The notes under the pieces were generated by a model. It ran no database searches and was not told the origin of the DNA. It saw only the letters and a list, made by a program, of their open reading frames with translations. Shown here piece after piece: positions 37,414 through 48,699 of a stretch of DNA of 64,000 nt (its first letter is position 1; each line of letters starts with the position of its first letter). The position numbers and the translations under genes were made by a program. Source of the stretch: Viscum album (Eukaryota > Streptophyta > Magnoliopsida > Santalales > Viscaceae); assembly GCA_963277665.1 (NCBI GenBank), contig OY728131.1:1395586688-1395650687 (forward strand), written 5' to 3'.

Positions 37414-37537
37414 AGCCAAGACTCATTACACATGGATTAGAATTAGTAAAACCTCACTACACATGAATTATAATGATTAAAACCTCATTTCACTTGATTT
37501 ATCATGAGTAAAACCTCATTTTACATGGTGTATTAGG
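37414..37537. repeat. Four 31-bp tandem units in LTR F
   Basis: Four units share AGTAAAACCTCAcTACACATG with exact 31-base spacing. The position matches the GGCCTCGGCCAA repeats of element C (31- and 37-base steps) and the GGCCTTGTGCCAAGAC repeats of B, so it is probably the same LTR minisatellite. Confidence 0.75.
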
Positions 37538-38324
37538 ATACTAAACTTTACCCAATGCATTGGAAATCTATCAAGGGACACCCTTCACAATCATTTGGAT
37601 TACAGGTATAAGTGTGCCACATAAATCATACTATATGGATTTAATAAACATCATAATTTAGTCCATGAACTAGTAATGTGGTATAAATACATGTATTTCC
37701 CAAATCAATAAGTACACGAGCATAATGATGGATACCCTTGATAGTGAAATGTGTTTGGGATACACGACAAGATGCTTTTGGCATGGAAAATCCCAGTGCA
37801 GTTTCAGCAGCATAACAATGTCAAATAAAAATTATTAAAATGGGTTGATGAGAGAAAAATTAGTCTCTCATCATTTCTACATAAAATGGATGGTAAGGGG
37901 ATAATGTAACATAATATCAAAACATATCAAATGGAATTTAGATGTATAATATAAAATAAATTCATTAATTGAAATAAGGGGAGAGAAATCCCTTATAGAA
38001 TTTAGGCATGGTAATGGGCGTACACGGGGGGATTAAAGAGAGAAAATGGGGTCTCTCATCATTTAAACATAATAAGGGAATAATGGGTGAAGGTTAAAAA
38101 ACATACCTCATTATTCTTAATTGAAAATAAAAGACCCAAATATATAATGAACACATGGAAAAAATTGAGAAATAAAGGATCTGTTACTTGGATATGTGAT
38201 CCCAAAGGCTTGGAAGTGGATTATTGGGTTCTTGGGTAACTATTGGATAAATATAGGGTATATATACGAGAGTGTGGATGATTTTTATGGATTTTTAGTG
38301 AAGAAGAATGGGTTCTTGAGTGGG

Positions 38325-38332
38325 TTTATATA
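38325..38332 (-). promoter_or_regulatory. TATA box of LTR F
   Basis: The minus strand reads TTTCTATATAAACCCACTC, a strong TATA box followed by C/A-rich sequence as expected at an LTR transcription start. Confidence 0.6.
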
Positions 38333-39204
38333 GAAAAGGAGGGTAATTTAATTATTATTATGGTTTTGGAAACTACACAATAAAATATTGAAAACTACAA
38401 ACCATCCCATGATATTTTTACATGGTTTATAGAAAGGGGAGTGGTAAAAATTATTTTAAATAGATAAGGTATTATTATATTAAAATATTTGCATTGATTA
38501 TGTGGAGGTGAGTCACACATTCAAGGAAATGATTTTAAAATCCTTAAACATTTTATATGTCATATAGGATTCACTAAGGCATCATAAAATAAATCATATA
38601 ATCCTAAAATTATATTATTTTAAAAGAAACAATATATATATTTGGCTGAAGATAACTTCTATATTATTTTATAACATCACTATTGGGTCATTGTGAAGTT
38701 ATAAAACACCTTATATATTTATACGGTATTTAATTTTTACCCAAAAATTGGACTGTCTTAGAAAGTAATCCAAAATTTTCCGTTGGATAATTCCGACATC
38801 CGGATTGAAAAAATAATATTAATATTATATAAATAATTTTCTAAATATGTGAATTTTAACGTTGTATAATAAAATCTTAAATTTATTTAAAATTGATGTG
38901 TTTTTGGAAAAAATAATTTCCAAACCTTAGTAAATGTTACTTTTGAGTTAATAAAAATTATATGATCATTAATATTTAAAAATTGTAATTTAATAATAAT
39001 ATTTTATTAAAATATTATTATTTCCGAAATATGATAATACTTTAAAATATATTCCTTAATTGAATTTGAATTTTAACCAAATATACTATTTGTTCTTTGG
39101 AAAATCATTTTGCAAAGAAAGAGTAATAGAATAATAGTATATTCATTAATCTGTACAAAAAATAATCATAATACTGAGGTCTTGATACATGTCACATTAT
39201 TACA

Positions 39205-39659
39205 CCTGGATATTCCCTAAGAGTAAGTTGTGTGATGCTAGGGATTTCATAGGGAACTTCATTGAACATGGTTTGGGCCGTGATCTCAATGAGCTTGAAC
39301 ATCTCTCATAGATAGTTTTTATGATGCTAAAGTTGTTGGATCTCAGCATAGGAATGGTCTGTGGAAAATCACATAAATTATATATTCATAAAAAGATTTG
39401 ATAAATGGGATTCATAGGGTATTTTAATAAAGTTTGAGGACATCAATTCCTTTGTCTGTGTTAAAAGGATTTTTTAGAACTTTATATTTATAATTGCCTT
39501 GCGATCACTATACAACAGTTATATTATCAACGGAAAGGATAAATAATTCTCATTTAAATCCAATTAGATATAATAAAACAAAATGAGTTAATTGTTTCTA
39601 TATCTATAATAAATTTAAATAAATTAAAGGTAACTTTATTCCTAAATGTTCAGGTCATT
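39205..39659. other. Unassigned junction between LTR F and the D 5' LTR
   Basis: 39205-39360 is GC-richer than its surroundings and stays open for about 40 codons on both strands (plus-strand fragments DARDFIGNFIEHG and DLNELEHL). I could not match these to a family. It may be the end of F's internal region or of D's missing U3. Confidence 0.3.
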
Positions 39660-41061
39660 ACATTATATGAATATTTAACTCATTATTTAACAACATGTCT
39701 TTTCATTTGTTCAGATTCATCAAAACGTGATCATCGCTTATTTCAGCCTAATTCATTGTATCCAAAAATGAAACGAATATAAATTATATATTTATAAAAT
39801 ATATTGGAAAATATATTCTAGTAAATTATATTATATATTAGTGATGGACATTAGTAAATGAATATATACGAGCATGACTTCTATGAAACTAGTTCAATGG
39901 GAAAAATATTACATAAAACTAGTATTGAAAATAGGTAACCACTGGATAATATATATAATGATTATAAAATATGTTTAAAAATGTTTTATTTTGGAATTAG
40001 GTTATTTTTTATGAAATTAGTTCAATTAGATTTATTATTTGGATGATTTTTCTTTGTAAATAATGGCCCAGGACCGATGTAAGGGCTTTCATCTCAAATT
40101 TCACAATTTCATATTGGTCTGGTATTATACAACTAATTTATTTTTTGTTGTGAATGTAACATATACTTGAAATATTATTTCAGGATTTATATTTTAATGT
40201 TGGTATTGCATGTTCAATTAAAATACATATCTTTTAATGGGTTTTGATTCAAATTTTTATAAAGTTGTACGTGTTTTTTATCTCAATTATAATTATTTCA
40301 GGCATGACACATTTTGAGGGACATGTTTTGTTTGTACGATTTATTATCATCCCATGGGTATATTTTTACAACACTATTTTTATTTCGGGGGATATACTAT
40401 ACAATTCATATTCCCTTATTCAAGTTTCTAATAATTCTATTGCTTCCTCGGATGTTAGGATGTAATGTAACTGAGCTTTCACTCGTGGAATTATGATTAT
40501 TACCTTGAAATTATTTTATATAAGTTGGGTCTACATAAATATTATTTTATTATTTTTTATTCATTCATTTTTTATAGAGATAGAAAATCATACTATATCA
40601 ACCCTTTGACAAATATTTATCACTTCTTGAGATATGTTTCTCTTAAGGAATATTGATAACTCAAGTCTCCTTTCCATGAGTTATATTATTTCATAATGAA
40701 CTTGTTTATAAAAATATTGAGAGTTCCCATCGTAATATATACTTTTATTTTAATTTATCTACCTCTATAGTAAAAAATATATCTAGATATGAAATAATGT
40801 TTTTTTAACGTTTTAACAATGTGAGTTATGATGAATGGTATTTATCAAGATATTAAAACATGTTTTTCATTTAACTTTCATATTTTTTTATCTTCCTATA
40901 TAAATTTCTCCTTGATTAAACTTATATATTATTAGGGCTCCGTTATTTAAAATTATACTCAAAAGTAATTATTTTTATAGATATTTCATTCCACCTTTTG
41001 AAAAATACTTTAGGATTATTCTTGTATCTTCCTCTTCTATGAAAATGTTATTTTTTATTAT

Positions 41062-41079
41062 AATATATATATATATATT
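41062..41079. repeat. (AT)n microsatellite
   Basis: An uninterrupted AT run within the D 5' LTR. Confidence 0.9.
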
Positions 41080-42144
41080 TTTCTTCCATTTAAATTAAAA
41101 ATTTAAAATTAATTTACAGTAATATGTTTTATATTTGCTTATTTATAATCAAATATATATTTATATTTTTGGGGAATGATCCCATGGTACCAATAAATCT
41201 AATTCTTATTCTTTTTTTGGGTTTTAGCATTCAATCATTCTTCTTAGAGGAGTTTTTACATCTATATAAACATCCCTCAATGTCACCTTTACACTTGGGT
41301 TATGTTTTATTTTAATCATCCTCTATCATTCTCTGAATGTTTTATGATAAGATTATCCCTTTTATGGACATAGTTAAAAGTGTTGGAATATTATATATTT
41401 TACTTCCAATATTAAAGATTATTGGGAATTTGACTATGTATTGTTTGATCGTCAAACTTCTTTATACAAATGAGATATGGTCAGTGTAATAATTTTTATT
41501 AACAGGAGGAAAATTATCAAAATTCCATTCATTATTGTTCTGATATGGAATATTATGGGAAATTTGACTATGTATTGTTTAACCATCCACATTTTTCTAT
41601 CTTGACGGGTTATGATCTTATTATCATTTTATCAACTTGTGGAAAATTAAAGACATTTTTTATAATTATTGACTACTAATAAATGTTGATTTTGTATTGA
41701 AATTATGAATTATTTATTATATATACATATATCCATGCTTTAATTCATCAATAATATCCCTATGGAATGAAATAAAATGTCTTGTCGACTCTTATAGAGA
41801 ATGTATTGGACTTAATCTGTTGATGATTATTGAAAATAATTATATATCTTTTCGATTCTAAAATTGGTCTCTTGAGGTGGAATATGTTGTGTATTGGTTT
41901 ATAAATTTTACCATAATAGGACAGTTTCTTATAAAATTACATCACAATATGATTTTGATGTTCAGTATTGTGCATTCCAATAAAATGAGATTAGTATTAT
42001 TGATATCCATGTTTTTATTAGTTTTCATGAAGATAAAATGCTCTCAGTTTTAGTTAATTATGAAATTATTAATATTATTTATTACTTCCATATTATAATT
42101 ATGTTTTTGATACATTCAGTTACATTTTTACCTAATATAGCATT

Positions 42145-42180
42145 TAATCTCACCTATTTCTTATGTTTTAATTCCCTAGG
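42145..42180 (+). other. Splice-acceptor-like motif, D 5' LTR
   Basis: The plus strand reads CTCACCTATTTCTTATG and then TTTTAATTCCCTAGG, nearly the same as the B 5' LTR block on the other strand. It confirms that D belongs to the same LTR family but faces the other way. Confidence 0.5.
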
Positions 42181-42430
42181 TTATGAATAAATTTAGTACA
42201 TGTGAAATGTTTATAAGGATAACATGTGTGATATAAATTATTTGGATAAGGTGAAGAATCATCATGGATTTTTTTAATATAGTTGGAAAATGTCTATTTT
42301 AAAAAAATCAACCTATTCTTTCCTTATTATCATTTTTTCTCAATTTTATAAATATCTAAAATGGAAAATTATCATTGGTATATAAGTGATGAAATAAACA
42401 CTATTATGTTTTTAACTAAGGATGGTTATA

Positions 42431-43119
42431 TCTAGAAATTTACACTAGTTGTTAATGTGAGTATACAAATCATGTGTTTATTCAACCAAATTAAAGAGTT
42501 TGGGTTTGATGCATCAAAGTTACAATCAAAGGAAAGGTTTAGATAACGTTGGATATTAGGATGTCTATTGATTTTATTTTAAGAAAATATAAGATAAGGT
42601 TGATCAGAATTTCAATGGCATAGATAACCCTTTTGGGATATTTATATAATATAATTTTAAGGAAATAATGGAAATTTTATTTTATGATTAGTGTTCTAAA
42701 ACCATAGTGAAAATCACATATATGAGTCTATTTATAGGATGATATCTTGAGGATTTTTTAAATTATTGTGTTTTTTGATCTTCTAACATATAAATCACTT
42801 CCTAGAAACTAAAAAGTTGATGCAGTAGTGACATACATGCACCTAGATATAATTACCTTGAAAAGGGTTGGTTGAGAATTGACTCAATTATCACATTGAC
42901 ACATGATGAATGGGAACAATACTTCACACATTCCTAGATAGTGATTGGTGATAAGATTTGGTCTATCAAATTATATTTATGAATAATCATGAATTATTCA
43001 TTTTCTAATAACATAAAGGGATTATGTTAATAATTAAAATAGAACATACCTTAATGAAAATTATACTTAACTGAACAATTCAATATATTAAATGAATATG
43101 TCAATAGAGAATACATATT
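42431..43119 (+). other. Element D interior, left of the copia insertion
   Basis: No primer site or coding motif is recognised. With 52497-53479 it makes up about 1.7 kb of D's interior. That is too short for pol and comparable to element B's 2.4 kb. Confidence 0.4.
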
Positions 43120-44728
43120 TCTATGATTGAAATCATTATGTAGATGCTCAATATACATGTGGGGTGAATTTTATGCTTTAAAATTTTATTCAAATCCTTT
43201 AAAGTAGGTTTAAAAAAATTTAACCTTAAAGAAAACTATGTTTAACAATTTTAAACAACGTAAATTCAAAAGAACTCTTAGTTTTACAAACATACTAGGT
43301 TCCGAAAATATGGTTCCGGAAATGAAACATAAGGAAAAGTTCATAATGAAAATATTCTACCATAAAGCTTATAAAATCTTAATAATCATAGTATACATAT
43401 ACAAGGATGTATAAGATATTTATACATTCCTTACCAATAAAAATGCAGCCTAAATAGAAATGAAATAAAACAATTAACAAGTATGAAATATTTTAACCCA
43501 AAGAGTAGGGTATCCAACAACCTTGGATAAATTTCCCTTGATTTATACATTCAAGATAGTCTATCTTACCCACAATAGGGTAAGACCTCTATAGGAATAT
43601 CGAAATTTGTGTTGCTATCCCCACATGACCTCAACAATAAGGTAGTCGGAACCTCTGTCTTCCTAACCAAGGAAGTCTTCGAACACTAAAGTAGTTGACA
43701 CATTTGTCTTCCTATACCTGAAATCCTTTGAATGTACTCAACAACATTTAGAGTCCCACAAATCAATCTGAACAATATTTTTAGTATTCACAAAGAATTA
43801 GAGTATCTCCCTCTAGAAATTACTTCAACAGCATGTAATCTATAGTGATAAACCAATCTGGCTCTTATTTTGAGCTTGTTTAAATCAGATCTTATTTATA
43901 GGAACTTCTCCAACAGTCAGCTCCCTCCTCCAATGGTCATATTTTTCCATAAATTTCACAGGGAGCTGTACATGTGTCTTTCAAACAATATTTAGTTAGA
44001 AATAGATTGTATGACATCGCTTCATAATAAAGACAAGAATAAGAAACAAATGGTTTCTTAACCAACATCATTTATCGGAGTCTAAGGAAAAATAAAAGTT
44101 TGGAGTCTAACAAAAATAACATTCAGTGTCTATAAAACAAGAGAATTCATATTATGTTTTCCAAAGAATTCAGAACCTAAATTCAATAGAATTCAGAGTC
44201 TAAATTTCAAGAAAATTCGGAGTCTGAATTATGAGGTATTCGGAGTCCGAATTCAGAAGAATTCAGAGTGTGAATTTAGAGGAATTGAGGGTCTGAATTC
44301 TGAAGAATTCATATTCTGAGTTTAGAAGAATTTTGAGAAATTTGGAGTCTGAATTCAGAGGAATTCGAAGTAGGAATTCATAAGAATTCAGAGTCTAAAT
44401 TCAGAAGAATTCAGAGTCTGAATTCAACGAATTCAGAACCAGAATTCAGATTCATAAAATAGAGTAATCTATATCAATGTATTTATAGGATTATGAGGTT
44501 TTAGATATGAAACCAATTTTTTCACTTAGGAATATATTGAATTAGATTTAAAGAAATTATAACATGAACAATGAAAACATGGTAAATATAGATTTTCCTT
44601 GGGGAAGAAAAATTTTCCTTATTAAAATGAATTTTACGGAAAATAAAATTTTCCATGAGATAGAGTGTTTGTGATTTTCAAAACATAAAGGAATAAGAAA
44701 TTCATAAGGAAACCGTATTGACTCAACA
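43120..44728 (-). mobile_element. Copia element 3' LTR
   Basis: In element orientation it begins TGTTGAGTCAATACGG next to the polypurine tract. It aligns with 50798-52491 along its length, including TCAATATACATGTGGGGTGA near 43149, the CCTTGGATAA and GTAGTCGGAACCTCTGTCTT blocks, and the GAATTC repeat. Confidence 0.88.
44150..44455. repeat. GAATTC-rich 23-bp minisatellite (3' LTR)
   Basis: Units of AGAATTCAGAGTCTGAATTC type contain the 12-bp perfect palindrome TCTGAATTCAGA. I count 15 GAATTC sites between about 44140 and 44455. It is the counterpart of 51850-52215 in the other LTR. Confidence 0.88.
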
Positions 44729-44730
44729 AT

Positions 44731-44742
44731 ATCCCCCTTTTT
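44731..44742 (-). other. Copia element polypurine tract
   Basis: The minus strand reads AAAAAGGGGGATA directly before the LTR start TGTTGAGTC. This sets the element's orientation. Confidence 0.8.
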
Positions 44743-45263
44743 GGAAAGCACAAACACTATTATGAAAAAGAATATAAGGACATAGAATTTTTATGGACTT
44801 GAAAATAAAAACTTATCTACCTTTAATTATGGATCATAGTGAATACGGCTAACTCCCCCTTAAGATTTGGAAACACTAAATATCATATTCTGAATTTCCT
44901 GAATGAGATTTTTAATTTTCTTTCATATTAAAATCTTCAAGATGAAAAATCATCATTAGATGAACTCACCCTTACTTAGGAAAATTTATTCATTACTAAT
45001 TATTCTTTTTCATACATTTTTTCTCCCCCTTTATTATTTTCAAAAATAAATACAGGGAATGGAAAGGAAAATATGGTACCTGAAATATTAGTACTGAACA
45101 TCCAAAAAACCATTAATATTGGAAGAATATGTACAACATGGAAATACAAAAAAAAGATCAGATATGGAAAATATTATCCATACTTCTCATTCTGCATGAG
45201 CTTCTTCACAATAGTCCAACGATTCTTGATTTCCTTATGATCATCATCCACTATCTTAAGTAG

Positions 45264-46830
45264 CTAATCATGATATTCAATTTTCTTTTCAAAGTATTTA
45301 ATTTTTTCTTTTCGAGCCATAAGATTCTTTTCATGAGCCTTCAACACGTCTTCTTGATTAACAAACTTCTCTTCAAGTTGGATTCTAATATCTCTTTCCA
45401 TATTCCAGCACTGAGAAATTGAATACAATTTTCCATTCAGATCTTTCAATTCTTTCTTCTGAGTAGTTGCTTCAAGATATAGCTTCATTAAAAGAATTAG
45501 TAAGATCTTTCATATTCACAACTTAGGTCTCAAAAATATCATGGACACTATCATGAAATTTATAAAAGATTCTCATATCTTATATTGTATTCCTTGAACA
45601 ACTTTTCATCTTCTTGAAACATCTTTTATGAGCCTCATAACCAATGAGAAAGGTCTTGAAGTCTTCCTCGAGACTAACACATTTATCTATCACCATGGAT
45701 ACTGAATCTGATTTTTGATTTAACATATGCAGAAGCATCTGACATCTTGAGTCTATACTAGGGAATATTGGAATAGTCCCAACCAGCTTCTTCAATAACT
45801 GAAAAACAAATTCATGGCCAAGAGAAGATGATTCTGAATCTGAGACTTTTTTTGGTGAAGATTCTTTATTAATATCAGCAGCCTTCCTTTTTTATGAAGC
45901 ACCCACTTCTTTCTTTTTTACCACCGATTTTCTAGGTGTATTCACAACCACTGGTTTTACCTTATCATCCTTAGAAATTATTTCTTCTTGATTAAGAGAT
46001 TCATGTTCACTATCTGATAGCTGAATAGTTTTCTCTTCATTAAATTCTTCCTTCTTGGTTACTGCCACAACATCCCCTGGGTGAATAAAATCATGATTGC
46101 TGCTTTAATTTTTAGACCACATATTTACTTCTTCCTCACCCTTTTCATATTTTCTTGGGGTTGCAAGTTTCGAAGACATGGCTTCAGAAGTTCGGATCAA
46201 AAACTTCTCATAATGACTCTCCTTCTCATTATAATATTCTACTTGCTTTATTATATACTTGGTATCACCACTACCTTCTTATTCTTATTATTCCACTTCT
46301 TTTTCTTGCACTATTACTTCTTCTTGGTCTTGTTCTGGAATCACAAACTTCTTTCTCGGAGTTCTATGGTAATGGTTGTATTAAAAAATATTATGGTCCA
46401 AAATTTGTTCAGATACTTTTTCAGCAGCCTTAAGAATTTATTGGACTATCTCAGCCTCAAACATCTTCTTCTTTTTCCTTTTCATTTTTTGTTGCTTCTC
46501 ATGATCTTCAGTAGCCTTTATCTTTATTGGTTTTTCCTCAGCAAGATCCAAACCAAAACTAGGATCCCATACTTTCTTGTTCTTCTTGTCCTCTCTCCAT
46601 TTAGTAGCCAATTCATCAGTGTATGAATTTTTCTTCTTAGGTTTTTGGGGTGTGGATTGATTTTCCTTCTACACAGGTATTTTTTTATTTCTTTCTGGTT
46701 CCTTCGCCTTCCTCTTCCTTCCACCCTTTTTAGAGGTTTCAGCCACCTCCTGTTTTGTTGAAAAAGCTTCAACTTCTTTTTAATAAAGATATTAAAATTC
46801 TCTGGATTGACTATTAAAGTCAATCTTCAT
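45264..46830 (-). pseudogene. Copia env-like region, C-terminal part (Lys-rich and coiled-coil)
   Basis: Read across frames on the minus strand, this begins with a basic stretch (KKGGRKRKAKEPERN near 46720) and a charged linker (TDELATKWREDKKNKK near 46600). Further on are a Ser/Lys-rich part and GHEFVFQLLKKLVG near 45810. The open frame at 45580-45795 follows (MKKLVGTIPIFPSIDSRC). The last frame, 45264-45488, is rich in Glu, Lys and Leu (QLEEKF, KKELKDLNGKL) and looks like a coiled coil. Extra reading frames after pol are known from Sireviruses and are often called env-like, though no entry function is shown. Stops and frameshifts break it. It is not a host gene: it lies between pol and the 3' LTR. 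Confidence 0.62.
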
Positions 46831-46864
46831 CATCCTTAGAGTATCATAACTTAAAAGTATCACC

Positions 46865-47293
46865 TTAAAATTTCTCGGCATAGAAATACAAGTAATCTTC
46901 AAATACAGATGGAAAAAAAATAATTATTAAAATAATGGCTCGATACATGATAATTTTATATTTGAAATAACTATTTTTTATATTCTCAATTGTAACTAAG
47001 ATATGTTTAACCAGGTTTATATTTCTTAGGTTCACTAGGAAATCAAAAATACAAATATCACTTTTCTTCAGGGTATACTTTTCCCCTTCTCCTTGAATGA
47101 GAAACACTTTAACCCATAGATGAAGAATCCAAAGATTTGTAGAGATATGAATAATTTTCGGAGACCTTACCTCTGAAATACCAAGACAAGATAGCGTCTT
47201 TTTCTTGTCAAAAGTACCTATTACATCGGGTAGATTGTGTGAGAAAAACTCTGCTTCTCTTTCATAAGGAATTACTATCATATTTTCATCCAT
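46865..47293 (-). pseudogene. Copia env-like region, N-terminal domain
   Basis: An open frame of 142 codons on the minus strand starts MDENMIVIPYEREAEFF and contains ILHLWVKVFLIQG, KSDICIFDFLVNLRNINL and YKIIMYRAIILIIIFF. The pattern of a helix, then a D-I segment, then N-I-N, then a hydrophobic stretch resembles the putative plant transposon protein domain found in env-like reading frames of plant retrotransposons. It is the best preserved piece of the element. The role of this domain is unknown. It would be read in the direction of gag and pol, after pol. Confidence 0.6.
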
Positions 47294-48235
47294 GTTATTA
47301 AAAAGAGAGTATGTCTTTCAAGAGCTCTTATAATAAAATTCATCTCTTCCTCATTCACTGAAAAAACTAACTGTCTCATAAAATTCAACCATCAATTCCG
47401 GATACACCTGATCTTGTGCTCTTGGTTTTGTTATACATACACTCTCCCAACTATTCATCTTGATATATTAAGAAACAATGGAATCATACATGGAATAAAA
47501 CATTAGAACAACTAACCTTTATCGGTTTATCTTCAACTCAATGATTTCCTTAATAGTTGAAATTTATTTCTGAGAAGAGGCTTCAATAGACATTCAGATG
47601 TAATAAATCATTGAAAATCCAGAATTTCTTATGTAGGAAAGGAAGATCTTCAACACGCAAGAGCTTGGAGATCGATGTGGGGAAAGTATCCGGGAGGAAT
47701 TATATTGTTTTTTTGAGGCAATGGTTCTACTTCCATACTCAATACAACGGTTGAAAAACCTTCTGATTAGATATGATGGCTAAGAAGATGGCCGTATAAG
47801 GATTTTTATAGATTCCGATCTTTTGAGGTTTTAATAAAATTCAGATTTAAGTAAAAGTGAATCTGAAATGTTTAAAATTTATTGAAAATAACAACAAGTA
47901 AAAAATGATTATGAAAATATAAGAAAGGAAACATAGCTTCTAGATTTCTAGGAAGATTTATTATAATGAGGAAAATTTTTCTTGAAGAACATTAGATTCC
48001 AAAAAATTTTATTACAAAAACATTAGATTAAGAATAATATAGATTACAAAAAATTAAGATTATGAAATGTTTTTATTACAAAAAATTTAGATTTCGAAAA
48101 ATTTAGAATAACTAACAAGAAAATGTACTCCCTCTATGAAAGGAAGTTTGTTTTTGTAAGGAGATATGTTTCAACAAGAGGTTACTATGGAATATTACCT
48201 TACAGTTATCATTATTAACATATTTTTAATGTATT
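47294..48235 (-). other. Copia spacer between the pol tail and the env-like region
   Basis: No coding motif was recognised. Non-coding or poorly conserved spacers here are common in Sirevirus-like elements. Confidence 0.4.
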
Positions 48236-48302
48236 AAAATCTATCATATGGTAAAGATTTTGTGAAAATATCAGCAAGTTGAACATCTATTCCATAACCA
48301 AG
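48236..48302 (-). pseudogene. pol: Copia RNase H C-terminal tail after the deletion junction
   Basis: The minus strand reads GIDVQLADIFTKSLPYDRF, the well conserved end of copia RNase H (Q-L-A-D-I-F-T-K). It overlaps, in another frame, the SWLWNR motif that belongs to the start of pol. Integrase core, reverse transcriptase and most of RNase H, normally about 3 kb, are missing between the two. Confidence 0.8.
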
Positions 48303-48690
48303 AGTGATCTTCTATTGCACTAAGTAAAGGTAGGTCTTGTCTCCTAAGGTATTTTATGTTTAATGTGTATACACTCTCTTGCCTATGAACATAAAGAATA
48401 AACTCTTCCTTGTAATTGTGTACTAAGAACTTATCATTCCTAAAATTCACAAGGTAACCTTCATCTTATAGTTGAACTATGGTAATGAGGTTGTGATTAA
48501 GACATTTATAAAATAAAACATTTGAAATCAATGTTTTTCCATGAAAAATTTTGTTACCTATACCAATAACTCCTCCCTGAGCATTATCTCTGAAAGTTAC
48601 TTTTCATCCATTCGTCATGATAATCTTTCCAATAAAAATTTGTTACCAGACATATGCCAAGAACCTCCATGATCCATGTAACATATATAT
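48290..48690 (-). pseudogene. pol: Copia protease end and gag-pre-integrase domain
   Basis: The minus strand reads YMDHGGSWHMSGNK, the copia protease block normally containing D-S-G (here D-H-G, so Ser is lost). It continues with VTF-RDNAQG, VIGIGNKI, ISNVLFYKCLNHNLITI, EGYLVNF, ESVYTLN and ends LSAIEDHSWLWNR, the gag-pre-integrase domain. The frame shifts at least three times. Downstream it runs directly into the RNase H tail, so catalytic pol is absent. Confidence 0.8.
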
Positions 48691-48699
48691 TTTTCGTAA

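Larger units (their letters stand above)
36960..39204 (-). mobile_element. LTR F (long-LTR family relative, minus strand)
   Basis: In minus orientation it starts TGTAATAATGTGACATG (ending at 39204 on the plus strand). A tract like CTCTTAGGGAATATCCAGG lies just outside, in the polypurine position. It then has a TATA box at 38325-38332, a four-unit 31-bp repeat, a block matching the other LTRs (CCAATGCATTGGAAATC...CACCCTT), and CACCCTTTTCTTATGTAT near 37213-37243, the counterpart of the splice-acceptor block without its AG. The low-coordinate boundary near 36960 is approximate. It is more diverged than B and C. Confidence 0.55.
39660..42430 (+). mobile_element. Element D 5' LTR (left part missing)
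   Basis: This aligns in order with 55700-57792. Shared blocks include GGGTTTTGATTC (40219 and 56288), CCATGG(G/A)TATATTTTTA, AACCCTTTGACAAATATTT (about 40600 and 56660), GATATGTTTCTC, GGGTTATGTTTTATTT (about 41295 and 57342) and ATGTATTGTTTGAT. It then continues to the splice-acceptor-like block at 42145-42180 and an end resembling AACTAAGGATGGTTATA near 42430, comparable to AACTAGGGTCGGGGCGTTACA in C. It is in the sense (+) orientation, opposite to B, C and F. Its promoter part is not present, probably lost or displaced near 39.4 kb. Confidence 0.62.

Noticed and set aside
46081..46626. Open frame of 181 codons on the plus strand, very hydrophobic, resembling a membrane protein
   Set aside because: It is the antisense of the Lys/Glu-rich env-like region of the copia element; antisense of AAG/GAA codons reads as Leu, Phe and Ser.
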